A DNA stretch of 64,000 nt, taken from positions 1 to 64,000 of the forward strand of contig JAFGCG010000092.1 in the NCBI GenBank assembly GCA_016932715.1, read 5' to 3'. The translations under genes and the position numbers were made by a program. Origin of the DNA: Anaerolineales bacterium. Its GTDB lineage: Bacteria; Chloroflexota; Anaerolineae; Anaerolineales; Villigracilaceae. Below, piece after piece: positions 1-9,421 of this stretch. The notes below the pieces were generated by a model that made no database searches, was not told where the DNA came from, and worked only from the letters and a program-made list of their open reading frames with translations. Position 1 is the first letter of the stretch; each line of letters begins with the position of its first letter.

Positions 1-66
1 AGGACACGAATTTTCACGAAAAACCAAAAGAAATTCGAGTTTCTTCGTGAACTTCGTGGATAAAAA
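1..66. repeat. Interspersed imperfect inverted repeat (CACGAATTTTCACGAA...TTCGTGAACTTCGTGG)
   Basis: Self-complementary arms CACGAA/TTCGTG; a related arm (CACTGATTTCACGGATT...AATCAGTGAAATTCGTGG) occurs at 41933-42000. Confidence 0.5.
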
Positions 67-220
67 AGTAAATTCGGATAAAGTCTATTGTAGAAACGAC
101 GAAACGCTGAAACCCTTGTCACGCACACTCACATCGAACTCTTCATTGCCGCGCAAGTATCAGACCGGCCAGGAGTATGTCTCTGGCTGTCTGGAGCATC
201 GTCGTTACTTTAAAATACTG

Positions 221-250
221 GCAAAACCGGCCTGTTGGCGCCGGTTTTGT
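221..250 (+). terminator. Hairpin / probable Rho-independent terminator of the gene upstream of the window
   Basis: CAAAACCGGC-ctgttggc-GCCGGTTTTG followed by a T-rich stretch. Confidence 0.5.
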
Positions 251-270
251 TCGTTTAAATAAGTAACTCC

Positions 271-380
271 TCCCTGAGCGGAGCCGCCGTTCGCAGGCGG
301 CGCAGTCGAAGGGTGAATTTTCGGTAAATGTACGCTTCGACTGCGTTCCTCGCTATAGCTCGTCACTACGCTCAGCGAGG
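271..380. repeat. Intergenic inverted repeat (CCCTGAGCGGAG..GCAGTCGAAGGG / CGCTTCGACTGCG..CGCTCAGCGAGG)
   Basis: Complementary outer arms and inner GCCGCC/GGCGGC hairpin; abuts the TTG start at 387. Confidence 0.6.
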
Positions 381-386
381 AATGTC

Positions 387-1277
387 TTGAATACAAACAA
401 TCTTGTGGAACAAAACATAGATACGATCCTGGACGACCAATACTGGACCATGGACATCGAGCCACAGCGCGGCCTGCTCGACCTGCGCTTTGGGGAACTC
501 TGGCGTTACCGGGATCTGGTCATGCTCTTCGTGCGCCGGGATTTCGTCGCGGTCTACAAGCAGACGATCCTCGGTCCGCTCTGGTACCTGATCCAGCCGC
601 TGCTGACCACCGTCATTTTCACATTCATCTTTGGACAAATCGCCCGTCTGCCCACGGACGGCTTGCCGCAGTTCCTGTTCTATATGTCTGGAACGGTGGT
701 CTGGTCATACTTCGCCGAATGCCTGAACAAGACTTCCAATACCTTTGTGCAGAACGCCAACTTGTTTGGCAAGGTCTACTTCCCGCGCATGGCAGTGCCA
801 GTCTCGATCCTGATCTCTAACCTGATCACTTTTTCGATCCAGTTTGCTTTGTTCGTTGCTTTCATCCTGTATTTCGTTCTGCGCGGTACACCCATTCAAC
901 CCAATTGGTTGTGGATCACCCTCTCGCCGCTCCTGATCCTGATGATGGCGGGACTTGGTCTCGGCTTCGGCGTCATCATCTCCTCGTTGACGACTAAATA
1001 CCGCGACCTGCGCTTTCTGGTGACCTTTGGCGTACAGCTGCTGATGTATGCCACGCCGGTGATCTACCCGGTCTCTGCCATCCCGGAGCGCTTCCAGTGG
1101 ATCATCCTCGCCAACCCGATGACGCCCATCGTGGAGGCGTTCCGCTATGCTTTTCTGGGCGCGGGCACCGTGGATCTGGGTCATCTCCTGTACAGTTTTG
1201 TGTTTATGCTGATCGTAGTTTTCCTCGGCAGCGTCATCTTCAACCGCGTCGAGCAGACGTTTATGGATACGGTATAA
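387..1277 (+). CDS. ABC-2 type transporter permease, polysaccharide/polyol phosphate export (Wzm/TagG-like)
   Basis: Hydrophobic; ...YRDLVMLFVRRDFVAVYKQTILGPLWYLIQPLLTTVIFTFIFG... is typical of the family; TTG start. Confidence 0.85.
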   Translation: MNTNNLVEQNIDTILDDQYWTMDIEPQRGLLDLRFGELWRYRDLVMLFVRRDFVAVYKQTILGPLWYLIQPLLTTVIFTFIFGQIARLPTDGLPQFLFYMSGTVVWSYFAECLNKTSNTFVQNANLFGKVYFPRMAVPVSILISNLITFSIQFALFVAFILYFVLRGTPIQPNWLWITLSPLLILMMAGLGLGFGVIISSLTTKYRDLRFLVTFGVQLLMYATPVIYPVSAIPERFQWIILANPMTPIVEAFRYAFLGAGTVDLGHLLYSFVFMLIVVFLGSVIFNRVEQTFMDTV

Positions 1278-1286
1278 TTTCTCGTT

Positions 1287-1988
1287 ATGAAAAACGTCCA
1301 ACCTCGGCAGCCCTCACATTTATCCCCATACGCGCGAGCCTGCCTGGATGCGTTGGTGAAGGCAAACCTTGCAAATTGCATTTCTCTCGGGGGCGCCTTG
1401 GGATTGTTCCACTACCTTGACTATCGTCCGACGCACGATGTGGATGCCTGGTGGTCTGATTCCGTAACTGAGAAACAAAGACAGGTCGTGGTGCAGACAC
1501 TTGAGACCGCCCTATCTGCTTTCGGTAGTGTCCGTATTCGCTCCTGGGGCGATGTGGACAGCGTAGAGTTGGATCGGGAAGGCAAAACAGTGTTCAGTTT
1601 TCAAGTCGCCCATCGTTCGGTGCGCCTGGAAGAGCCTGTTTCCGCCGGCTGGATCGATGTTCCCCTGGATAGTCTCGCCGACCTGGCGGCAAGCAAGATG
1701 GTTGCCCTGGTCGAGCGGGGCGCCCCGCGGGATTTTCTGGATATTTACACAGTCTGCCGGTCGGGATTGATCAGTATTGGTGAGTGCTGGGATCTCTGGC
1801 GTACGCGGCAAACACTGGCGGGCAGCGATGTGGACATTTCACGTGCCTTGCTGGCAATCGAAACCCACCTCGAACGGATTGCTTTGCATCGCCCACTGGA
1901 GAAAATCGAGGATCCCCAGCAACGCGAACAGGCCCGTCAGGTCCGAGATTGGTTTTTGCGTGAATTCCAGAAGGTGAATGGTGAATAA
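1287..1988 (+). CDS. AbiEii-like nucleotidyltransferase
   Basis: LGGALGLFHYLDYRPTHDVDAWW (GG...DxD NTase signature), ASKMVALVERGAPRDFLDIY. Confidence 0.65.
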   Translation: MKNVQPRQPSHLSPYARACLDALVKANLANCISLGGALGLFHYLDYRPTHDVDAWWSDSVTEKQRQVVVQTLETALSAFGSVRIRSWGDVDSVELDREGKTVFSFQVAHRSVRLEEPVSAGWIDVPLDSLADLAASKMVALVERGAPRDFLDIYTVCRSGLISIGECWDLWRTRQTLAGSDVDISRALLAIETHLERIALHRPLEKIEDPQQREQARQVRDWFLREFQKVNGE

Positions 1989-2292
1989 CTCTCCCTGGCT
2001 GGATGGAACACTGTACCCGGACGTTCAAGTTCCGGACCGGCTGGAAACACTGGCGGACCGTGTGGATTATCTTGCCCGCCTGTGTGCCGCCTGGGATTTT
2101 GGCTTATTGCCCGGCGCTGATACGGTTGCAGAACTCCGTCGTGAGGGTTGGCGCGCGGCTGTGGAAGCATGCCGCTTGTTGACTTCCCCATCCTATCACT
2201 TGCTCCGGCGCTGGCATGGGCTCGCGCCTTTGCCCTATTTGGGTCAGCAGATCTCCCTGATCCGGGATGACCCCTGCCTGGAGTGGGTTTGA
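1978..2292 (+). CDS. Small protein overlapping the NTase gene (unknown)
   Basis: ORF overlapping the 3' end of the NTase gene, suggesting translational coupling. Confidence 0.4.
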   Translation: MVNNSPWLDGTLYPDVQVPDRLETLADRVDYLARLCAAWDFGLLPGADTVAELRREGWRAAVEACRLLTSPSYHLLRRWHGLAPLPYLGQQISLIRDDPCLEWV

Positions 2293-2395
2293 GGACGGGG
2301 GACGGGAGATGGAGGACGGGGGACGGGAGACGGAGGACGGGGGACGGGAGACGGAGGACGGGAGACCGAGGACGGGAGACCGAGGACCGGTCCGA
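2290..2395. repeat. Purine-rich tandem/degenerate repeat (GGACGGGAGACGGA-type)
   Basis: gaggacgggggacgggagatggaggacgggggacgggagacggaggacggg...; at least 5 units. Confidence 0.85.
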
Positions 2396-2472
2396 TGTCC
2401 TTCATTCTGCTCGGGTGCTTTTCGCTTGACAGCCGTACAGCGTAGTGCTAACATGTACGGCAGGAGATGCTT

Positions 2473-2709
2473 ATGGAACAAACCAAATTGACGGTCCGGG
2501 TTCCGCGCGATCTGTTGGAAAATGTCAAGCGTTATGCTGCCCAGAATAATACAACCCTTACGGACTTGATCGAGGCATATCTGCGTCGAATCCCCACTCA
2601 AGGATCACTGGATGGCGCTCCTATTGTTCGCCGATTGAGTGGTATTGTGCCCAGGGATGTCTCTCGACGGGATTATCGCAGGCACCTGGAAGAAAAGTAT
2701 GGCCAATAG
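2473..2709 (+). CDS. RHH/DUF6364-like antitoxin
   Basis: MEQTKLTVRVPRDLLENVKRYAAQNNTTLTDLIEAYLRR; overlaps downstream PIN gene. Confidence 0.65.
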   Translation: MEQTKLTVRVPRDLLENVKRYAAQNNTTLTDLIEAYLRRIPTQGSLDGAPIVRRLSGIVPRDVSRRDYRRHLEEKYGQ

Positions 2710-3118
2710 ACTGAGAGTCGTGATCGATCTCAATGTTATCCTGGATGTTCTGCAGCAAAGGGAACCTTTCTATGAAGCTTCTGCTGCCTTGCTGGCGGCT
2801 GCAGAAACAGGTCGTATCGATGGATACATGGCTGCGCATAGTGTCACGACATTGTTTTACCTCATCCAAAAAGGCAAATCTTCTGCTGAAGCGCGCGCAG
2901 CGATAACAAACCTTTTGCAGTTCCTGAAAATTGCCCCTGTTGATCAGGCGACAATTGAACAATCGCTAAATTTGGACTATGGCGATTTCGAAGATGCAGT
3001 TCAAATGATGTCTGCTGTGCAGTGCCGGGCGGATTATCTGATTACTCGCAACGTCAAGGATTATCAACCTGCACTCCTGCCCGTTGTCCAGCCAGTTGAT
3101 CTCCTCGGGACGCTCTAA
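2699..3118 (+). CDS. PIN-domain (VapC-like) toxin
   Basis: VVIDLNVILDVLQQREPFYEASAALLAAAE ... ADYLITRNVKDY; start taken at internal ATG 2699 rather than 2639. Confidence 0.75.
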   Translation: MANRLRVVIDLNVILDVLQQREPFYEASAALLAAAETGRIDGYMAAHSVTTLFYLIQKGKSSAEARAAITNLLQFLKIAPVDQATIEQSLNLDYGDFEDAVQMMSAVQCRADYLITRNVKDYQPALLPVVQPVDLLGTL

Positions 3119-3155
3119 AGACATGCAAGCCCTAGCTTTTTGGAAAACAATCACA

Positions 3156-3644
3156 ATGGATCAATCCAACTTGCTCGAAGACCTGCTTGCTCTTTTGAAT
3201 GAGCATGGGATTCAGTTTTGTGTGATTGGCGGTCAGGCTGTCAATGCCTACGTGGAACCATTGGTAAGCCTGGATCTCGATCTGGCTGTTGCGCTCCATC
3301 AATTTGACCAGGTCGAGGCTCTTCTCGGACAACACTTCGAACTAAAGCGATTCCCCCACAGCCTGAATATTTCAGCAGCGGGTTCTGACCTGAGAGTACA
3401 GATCCAGACGGACGAGCGATATGGTCGTTTTGTCGAACATGCCACCCGGCGAGATGTGCTGGGATTGGAGCTGCCGGTTGCCAGTTTGGAAGACGTCTTG
3501 CAGGGAAAGATCTGGGCTGCCCAGGACGCGGACCGCCGGGGGAGCAAGCGACAAAAGGACCTGGCTGATATCGCCCGCATTCTTGAGAAGTACCCTGACC
3601 TGCGCGGTCAGGTCCCCCAGAATATACTCGACAGATTGGTCTAA
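3156..3644 (+). CDS. Nucleotidyltransferase (AbiEii/MNT-like)
   Basis: IQFCVIGGQAVNAYVEPLVSLDLDLAVAL (GG..DLD); start taken at MDQSNLLEDLL. Confidence 0.65.
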   Translation: MDQSNLLEDLLALLNEHGIQFCVIGGQAVNAYVEPLVSLDLDLAVALHQFDQVEALLGQHFELKRFPHSLNISAAGSDLRVQIQTDERYGRFVEHATRRDVLGLELPVASLEDVLQGKIWAAQDADRRGSKRQKDLADIARILEKYPDLRGQVPQNILDRLV

Positions 3645-3646
3645 CT

Positions 3647-3690
3647 GTGGGGACGGGAGACGGAGGACCGAGGACGGGAGACCGATGACA
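3647..3690. repeat. Purine-rich GGACGGGAGACGGAGGACCGAGG repeat copy
   Basis: Same unit as 2290-2395. Confidence 0.7.
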
Positions 3691-3775
3691 GATTCTCTGC
3701 CTCCAGTCGCCGGTCTTTCACTTTCCGGGCGCGGTATAATTATCAAAGTGAATTCGACTGAGATGTGAGGCTGTT

Positions 3776-4012
3776 ATGTCAACCGTTAACCTTGACGAGA
3801 GAATTACCGTTAACCCAAATCAATGTGGAGGACGACCGTGTATTCGCGGCATGAGAATCCGGGTCATAGACGTACTTGAACTGCAAGCCAATGGATTAAC
3901 ATCTGATCAGATATTAGAGGAAATGCCGGACCTGGAAATAGAAGACTTGAAGGCGGTGGCGCGTTATGCGGTTCGTAGGCTGGATCATCCCGTATTGGCG
4001 GTGGCGGCATAG
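3776..4012 (+). CDS. DUF433 family antitoxin
   Basis: ITVNPNQCGGRPCIRGMRIRVIDVLELQANGLTSDQILEEMPDLEIEDLKAVARYA. Confidence 0.9.
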   Translation: MSTVNLDERITVNPNQCGGRPCIRGMRIRVIDVLELQANGLTSDQILEEMPDLEIEDLKAVARYAVRRLDHPVLAVAA

Positions 4013-4351
4013 ATGATCCTCTGGATCGACGCTCAGCTTTCCCCCGCTTTGGCGAAATGGATTTCAGAAAACTTCGCCAACATCGAAGCGACTGCCGTAC
4101 GCGATCTGGGACTGCGTGAAGCAGAAGATCAGGTCATATTTTTCTCTGCACGTGAGGCCGATGCCTCCGTGATGACCAAAGACAGCGATTTTCTTGAATT
4201 GCAAAAAAGGCTTGGTGCGCCGCCGAAAATTATTTGGGTTACTTGTGGGAATACTTCAAATGCAAAGATGAAAGAGATTCTTGCGGCAAGTTTACAAAAA
4301 GCGATTGAACTGCTTGAGGGCGGGGAAATTCTCGTGGAAATTACCGGGTAA
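4013..4351 (+). CDS. DUF5615 PIN-like toxin
   Basis: MILWIDAQLSPALAKWISENF...VMTKDSDF; adjacent to the DUF433 gene. Confidence 0.88.
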   Translation: MILWIDAQLSPALAKWISENFANIEATAVRDLGLREAEDQVIFFSAREADASVMTKDSDFLELQKRLGAPPKIIWVTCGNTSNAKMKEILAASLQKAIELLEGGEILVEITG

Positions 4352-4526
4352 CTCAGCAGGGCGCATTTTTATTCTTCATCAATCCCAAATCGTCAATCTA
4401 GAATCGTAAATCATCCCATGCCTCCCGTCACCTCCGTCGAACGCCTATCGCCCTGCGCGGCAAGAGCCAGCTGTTCGAAACGATCGGCGTGCTGCATCGA
4501 AGAAGACCGTTGTAAAATGTAAGAAA

Positions 4527-4567
4527 GACGGAAGACGGAGGACCGAGGACGGAAGTCGGATGAGAGA
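4527..4567. repeat. Purine-rich GACGGAAGACGGAGGACCGAGGACGG repeat copy
   Basis: Same unit as 2290-2395. Confidence 0.65.
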
Positions 4568-4772
4568 GGTACATAGAGATAAGCAGGAAGTAAGTAGAAA
4601 GTAAGCAGGAACAATCGAATATTGGTAGGGGGACGACGGCAGGGGGGATCACTCTGTTTCCACGTGGATTCAGTCTTTTGCCTGCCCGAGTCTCAGGATG
4701 GCGCGTTGCACGCCGAAAGGCGTGAGGTGGATAGGCGATATTCGCAACCCTGAAACAAGGAAAGGAGTAACT

Positions 4773-5345
4773 ATGGCAAAAGTCAAACTGAATCCAGTCC
4801 TGGAGCAAGTACGCGGCCAGGTTGGCGATCTGGTGTTCAAACGCTCCGGCGGAGATGTGATCATTGCGCGGAAGCCGGATTTCTCAGACCGCAAGCTTAC
4901 CGAAGCGCAGATTGCAGCCCAGGAACGTTTCCGGCAGGCGGCGCTGTATGGCAAGCTGGTGATGGCCGACCCGGACACCAAAAAGCTTTACGAGGAGGCA
5001 GCCAGGGCGAAACACCAGCCTATGTTCAGCCTGACCATCGCTGACTTTTTCAATGCCCCTTCAGTGGATGAAGTGGACCTGAGAGGCTACAATGGGCAGG
5101 TTGGCAACCCGATCGTTGTGCTGGCGCACGATGACTTCGAGGTATGTGCAGTGCACGTGGCGCTCAACGACGCTGAGGGTAACTCTATCGAAAGCGGAGA
5201 AGCCGTCGAGGAGCCGATCAAAAGCGGACGGTGGGTCTACACGGCTACGACCGCAGTGGCTGCCGGCACGCAGGTGCGCATCCTGATCACTGCCAAAGAC
5301 CGCCCCGGCAGTATGGGCAGTTCGGAAACCCAGAAGACTCTCTAA
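4773..5345 (+). CDS. Hypothetical protein (MAKVKLNPVLEQVRGQVGDLVFKR...)
   Basis: RBS-like AAGGAG before ATG 4773; coherent ORF. Confidence 0.6.
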   Translation: MAKVKLNPVLEQVRGQVGDLVFKRSGGDVIIARKPDFSDRKLTEAQIAAQERFRQAALYGKLVMADPDTKKLYEEAARAKHQPMFSLTIADFFNAPSVDEVDLRGYNGQVGNPIVVLAHDDFEVCAVHVALNDAEGNSIESGEAVEEPIKSGRWVYTATTAVAAGTQVRILITAKDRPGSMGSSETQKTL

Positions 5346-5410
5346 ACCCTGAATCCATCTTACGCCTGGTGTAATGAGTTTGAGATAGTCGGCGTGCAGC
5401 GCGAATTTTG

Positions 5411-5450
5411 TGGGAAGACGGAGGACCGGACCTCGATCCTCTGTCTCCCT
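5411..5450. repeat. Purine-rich GAAGACGGAGGACCGG repeat copy (partial)
   Basis: Same unit family as 2290-2395. Confidence 0.45.
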
Positions 5451-5543
5451 GCTTAGTTTTATTCCCATGTCAAAATCTGTACTTCGCCTATGTTACTCTG
5501 CCAAAGTCTACATCCGGTTCTGGATTCCCAAGGAAGACATTTA

Positions 5544-6389
5544 ATGATTAGTCCAAAAACAAGAATTCTTGATTATTTAGAACGGCGTGTTGGCTGGAAG
5601 ATCCATCGTCAGGAAACTGTTTCATTGCTGGGTAAATCATACCGTTTGATTCGAGGAACGGTACGCCAAAAAGCAGATTATGATGATGCCTGGCTGCTGG
5701 CCCTGGCCCGGGAAGCACATATTGTCTTTGATGTGGGCAGTAATATTGGGCAGTCAGCTGTTTTGCTTTTCCATAGTGGTCCAATTGAACAGATGATCTT
5801 AATAGATCCTAATCCTTCTGCGCTTTCACAGGCTGCTGAAAACCTTATTTTAAACGGCTGGTCTGACAAGGCGCGGTTTATATGTGCTTTCGCATCGGAT
5901 CAATCAAATGAAACAAAAGAGTTTTTTACAGTAGGTACAGGTGCAGCGGGAAGTATGTATGCCGCAAATGCTGCTACGGCATCTGCATTAGGTGCAAGCT
6001 TTACTGTTTCGACCGTCACAGTGGACGAACTTGTTGAGAGACACCAAATTGTTCCCGATCTCGTAAAGATAGATGTTGAAGGCGCTGAGACTTTGGTGTT
6101 ACAGGGTGCACGAAATCTGGCTCAAAAGCAGGTAACCCGTTTCTTCGTAGAAATGCATTCTGTTCCTGGTGTGACAATGTCTGAAAATGCACGCCAGGTT
6201 TTGGATTGGTGTAACCAATATAGTTACAATGCCTGGTACTTAAAAGAGAAAACTCAATTGATCGAGCCTGCACAAATTGCGACGCGTGGACGTTGTCACT
6301 TACTGCTTCTTCCCGCTCACTTTTTGTTTCCATCCTACCTGTGTACTTTGGCACAGAGTGATCCACTTGAAAAGGTTCACATATCTTGA
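5544..6389 (+). CDS. FkbM family methyltransferase
   Basis: VFDVGSNIGQSAVLLFHSGP ... LVKIDVEGAETLVLQGA. Confidence 0.9.
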   Translation: MISPKTRILDYLERRVGWKIHRQETVSLLGKSYRLIRGTVRQKADYDDAWLLALAREAHIVFDVGSNIGQSAVLLFHSGPIEQMILIDPNPSALSQAAENLILNGWSDKARFICAFASDQSNETKEFFTVGTGAAGSMYAANAATASALGASFTVSTVTVDELVERHQIVPDLVKIDVEGAETLVLQGARNLAQKQVTRFFVEMHSVPGVTMSENARQVLDWCNQYSYNAWYLKEKTQLIEPAQIATRGRCHLLLLPAHFLFPSYLCTLAQSDPLEKVHIS

Positions 6390-7906
6390 CAATAGACGTA
6401 CCCGAGCCAAAACCTATTGATGGCATCACTACAAAAGTCGTGCGCAGCAGTGCATGGATGTACGGGCGCGGGATAGTGACCAGTATCATCAACCTGGGGA
6501 TCATGGCAATTCTGTCACGTACTCTGTCTCCAACAGAATTCGGCCTGGTAGCCCTGGCATATGTCATTCTGCGTTTCATTTCGATTTTGGCAACCGATGG
6601 TGTTAGTGATTATGTGATCTACGACAACAAAGAAGGCCGTGAGGAGCGCGCCCAAGCTGCCTTCTGGATGGATTTGGCTCTTTCCAGTGGTGTGGCATTG
6701 CTGGGGGGCGCATGTATCCCTATTATTACCCGCTTTTATACGGAACCCGGCCTGGGATGGGTGCTGGCCGCTCTTCTTTTGCGTTACCCCATCGACTCGA
6801 TGGCGGCAGTACCGGATGCCCTGATCAAAAAAAGCCTGAATTTTCAGAAGTTAGTGATCAGGGATACGTTTCTGGAGATCGCGACCGGTCTGGCAAGTGT
6901 TATCCTGGCTTTGACCGGCTTTGGGGTGTGGAGCCTGGTCCTACCCGGTTTGTTTCTCGCTCCCCTGCGAGTAGGTATGGTAATGTTGATGGCGCGTTGG
7001 ATGCCGCGCCTGCCGCTGCGTATCCCTTTGTGGCGTTCGGTCTTTCACTTCTCGATCAATATCATTGGCGCTAATCTGGCAAATACAATCTCTGCCGAGG
7101 GGGACACCCTGATCATTGGTAAAACCCTGGGGGTTGAGTTGCTCGGGTTGTATAATCTTGCCTGGCAGGGTGCTAACCTGGTGGGACGCAATGTCACCAG
7201 CACGATTGGTAAACTGGCTATGCCGGCTCTTTCCGCCGTCTCCCAGGATAAAGCTCGTCTTCGCCAGGCGTTCAACCGCATGCTGCGCCTGCTCGCGATT
7301 GTGAGCTTTCCGCTGCTCATGGGCTTGTTCGTGGTGGCTGACTTGTTTGTTTTGGTCGTGTATGGCCCGCAGTGGCAGGCATCTATTTTGCCTTTGCGTA
7401 TTTTGATCATTTTTGCATTACGCCAGACGGTAGGTAGTCCAGCCAGTGTTATTTACAATGTTGTCGGAAGACCAGACCTGGGAATGAAGTTCGGTTTTGG
7501 TTTTATCCCGTTCTATCTGCTCTCGATCTGGCTGGGCAGCTTTTATGGGATTGTGGGGGTAGCAGCCGGTGTTACTCTGGTTAGAACGATAGGTGGCATC
7601 GTTACGTTTTGGCTTGGGGCCCGCCTCGTGAATGAGAGATTGCTCGATTTGCTTAAAGAGTTTACTCAACCATTGATTGCATCGCTCATCATGGCAACAG
7701 TTATTCAGATTTTGCGTCTAGGGCTTTTGCACATGGGTATTTTCCAAGTTGCCGAGCTGCTCGTCTCAATTATTGTAGGAGGTATGGTTTATCTTCTGCT
7801 TTTAGTCACTCTTTATCGCAACTTGCTTTCTGATTTGTTAACTGTGGTCGAATCTTTGTCTGTCTCATCGGCTCGTCGTCTACGACAGTTACTTGTTATT
7901 GCTTAA
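6386..7906 (+). CDS. Wzx-type lipopolysaccharide/oligosaccharide flippase
   Basis: Multi-TM; MAILSRTLSPTEFGLVALAYVILRFISILATDGVSDYVIYD. Confidence 0.9.
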   Translation: MTIDVPEPKPIDGITTKVVRSSAWMYGRGIVTSIINLGIMAILSRTLSPTEFGLVALAYVILRFISILATDGVSDYVIYDNKEGREERAQAAFWMDLALSSGVALLGGACIPIITRFYTEPGLGWVLAALLLRYPIDSMAAVPDALIKKSLNFQKLVIRDTFLEIATGLASVILALTGFGVWSLVLPGLFLAPLRVGMVMLMARWMPRLPLRIPLWRSVFHFSINIIGANLANTISAEGDTLIIGKTLGVELLGLYNLAWQGANLVGRNVTSTIGKLAMPALSAVSQDKARLRQAFNRMLRLLAIVSFPLLMGLFVVADLFVLVVYGPQWQASILPLRILIIFALRQTVGSPASVIYNVVGRPDLGMKFGFGFIPFYLLSIWLGSFYGIVGVAAGVTLVRTIGGIVTFWLGARLVNERLLDLLKEFTQPLIASLIMATVIQILRLGLLHMGIFQVAELLVSIIVGGMVYLLLLVTLYRNLLSDLLTVVESLSVSSARRLRQLLVIA

Positions 7907-7911
7907 ATTAA

Positions 7912-8574
7912 ATGTCTATAAAGATTAAAGAGCGCATCCAGCAAAAAAGATGGCAGATTAGTGATGCCTGCTTTCAATTCATTGAGCGCTTATACTGGTC
8001 CAACAAAATCCATATGGCTGCTGATAGCCGGGTTTCTCTGGCTGCCCGAATTACGGTGGGCGGAAATATATGCTTAGGATCTAGGGTGCGCGTTTTTCGA
8101 GATGCAGTTTTGAACTGCTCAAGTTCGCCCTTTAGCTTTTCAGGAAATCCGTATTTTGAAGATAATGGGACAATTCAGATCGCCGAGAAGTCAAGTATCC
8201 GTTCGTATGCCTGCCTGTATAGCTACAGCGGCAGTATTTCAATTGGCAAAAAATGTACCATCAATCCTTTTGTTGTGATCTATGGGCATGGGGGGGTAAC
8301 TATTGGAGATGATGTCCATATTGCTGCACAGACCGTAATTGTTTCGGCTAATCACTCTTTTGATCTGCTTGATGTGCCAATTTCTCAGCAGTCAGAAACG
8401 CGCCGAGGTATTCATATTGAAAGTAACGTTTGGATTGGTAGTGGTGCGCGTATTCTAGATGGAGTTAGTATTGGGGCTGGGACAGTCATTGCGTCAGGCT
8501 CTGTAGTCACCAAAGATCTTCCCGGACAAGTGGTGGCGGCAGGCGTACCTGCTCGTGTAATTAAGAACCGTTAA
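7912..8574 (+). CDS. Acyltransferase with left-handed beta-helix hexapeptide repeats
   Basis: VWIGSGARILDGVSIGAGTVIASGSVVTKDLPGQVVAAGVPARVIKNR. Confidence 0.92.
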   Translation: MSIKIKERIQQKRWQISDACFQFIERLYWSNKIHMAADSRVSLAARITVGGNICLGSRVRVFRDAVLNCSSSPFSFSGNPYFEDNGTIQIAEKSSIRSYACLYSYSGSISIGKKCTINPFVVIYGHGGVTIGDDVHIAAQTVIVSANHSFDLLDVPISQQSETRRGIHIESNVWIGSGARILDGVSIGAGTVIASGSVVTKDLPGQVVAAGVPARVIKNR

Positions 8575-8602
8575 ACGTGTTAACAAAAATTCGGCATAGC
8601 AA

Positions 8603-9421
8603 ATGACGGAATTTTCTCCCGAAGCTTATTATAAACATGGAACCAGCCTGGCTCTTTATCGTCCCATCGGCGAGATGAAGGATTACTGGGAAGCCTACTG
8701 GGGACAAGATGACTTGAAGCCACTCTTCGATCAGGCTCGCCAGGGCAGATTAGGTGAATTTGAATATCCTTTTAGCAAATACCTGCCCAGGGATGGTGTC
8801 ATCCTGGAGGCGGGTTGCGGGAAGGGAAAATATGTCTGTGCACTGCAGGCACGCGGTTACCGAATCGAAGGACTGGACTATGCGGTGGAAACGATAGAAC
8901 GCATCCGGCAGGCTGCCCCGGATTTGAACGTGCGTGTTGGGGATATCTATGCTATAGATCGGCCGGACGGTCATTATGATGCTTACATCTCGATCGGCGT
9001 GATGGAGCATAATTTCGATGGCCCGGAAGCTGCTCTGGCGGAAGCCTACCGTGTTTTATGTCCCGGAGGAATTGCTCTGATCACCGTTCCTTATCTGAAC
9101 TTCCCGCGCCGCCGACTCTACCGCCGGGTCCCTGAAATGCATCGGCTGGAGCTGGGAAATGGATTGCGTTTCTACCAGGACCATGTCAATGTCGATCATT
9201 TTGCTAATTGTGTCCAGAGAGCGGGCTTTACGATTTTAGATCGCATCCCCTATGGACTCCTGGGCGGACTGGTCCGTGACTGGCGCTTGGGACGCTGGTT
9301 ATATAGTCATCATTTCTTTTTTTATCGTGTCTATCAATTAATAAGTCGATCCTGCAAACGTGCGCCGCTGTGGCTGCGAAAAGATCTCTCGCACATGCTA
9401 ATGTTCGTGTGCCAGAAGTAA
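8603..9421 (+). CDS. Class I SAM-dependent methyltransferase
   Basis: ILEAGCGKGKYVCALQARGYRIEGLDYAVETIE. Confidence 0.9.
   Translation: MTEFSPEAYYKHGTSLALYRPIGEMKDYWEAYWGQDDLKPLFDQARQGRLGEFEYPFSKYLPRDGVILEAGCGKGKYVCALQARGYRIEGLDYAVETIERIRQAAPDLNVRVGDIYAIDRPDGHYDAYISIGVMEHNFDGPEAALAEAYRVLCPGGIALITVPYLNFPRRRLYRRVPEMHRLELGNGLRFYQDHVNVDHFANCVQRAGFTILDRIPYGLLGGLVRDWRLGRWLYSHHFFFYRVYQLISRSCKRAPLWLRKDLSHMLMFVCQK

Noticed and set aside
2290-2395. Possible CRISPR array
   Set aside because: Units are contiguous and degenerate with no unique spacers; no cas genes in the window.
2104-2601. Minus-strand ORF with SSVSRPPSSVSRPPSS repeats
   Set aside because: Produced by the purine-rich tandem repeat; no coding support.
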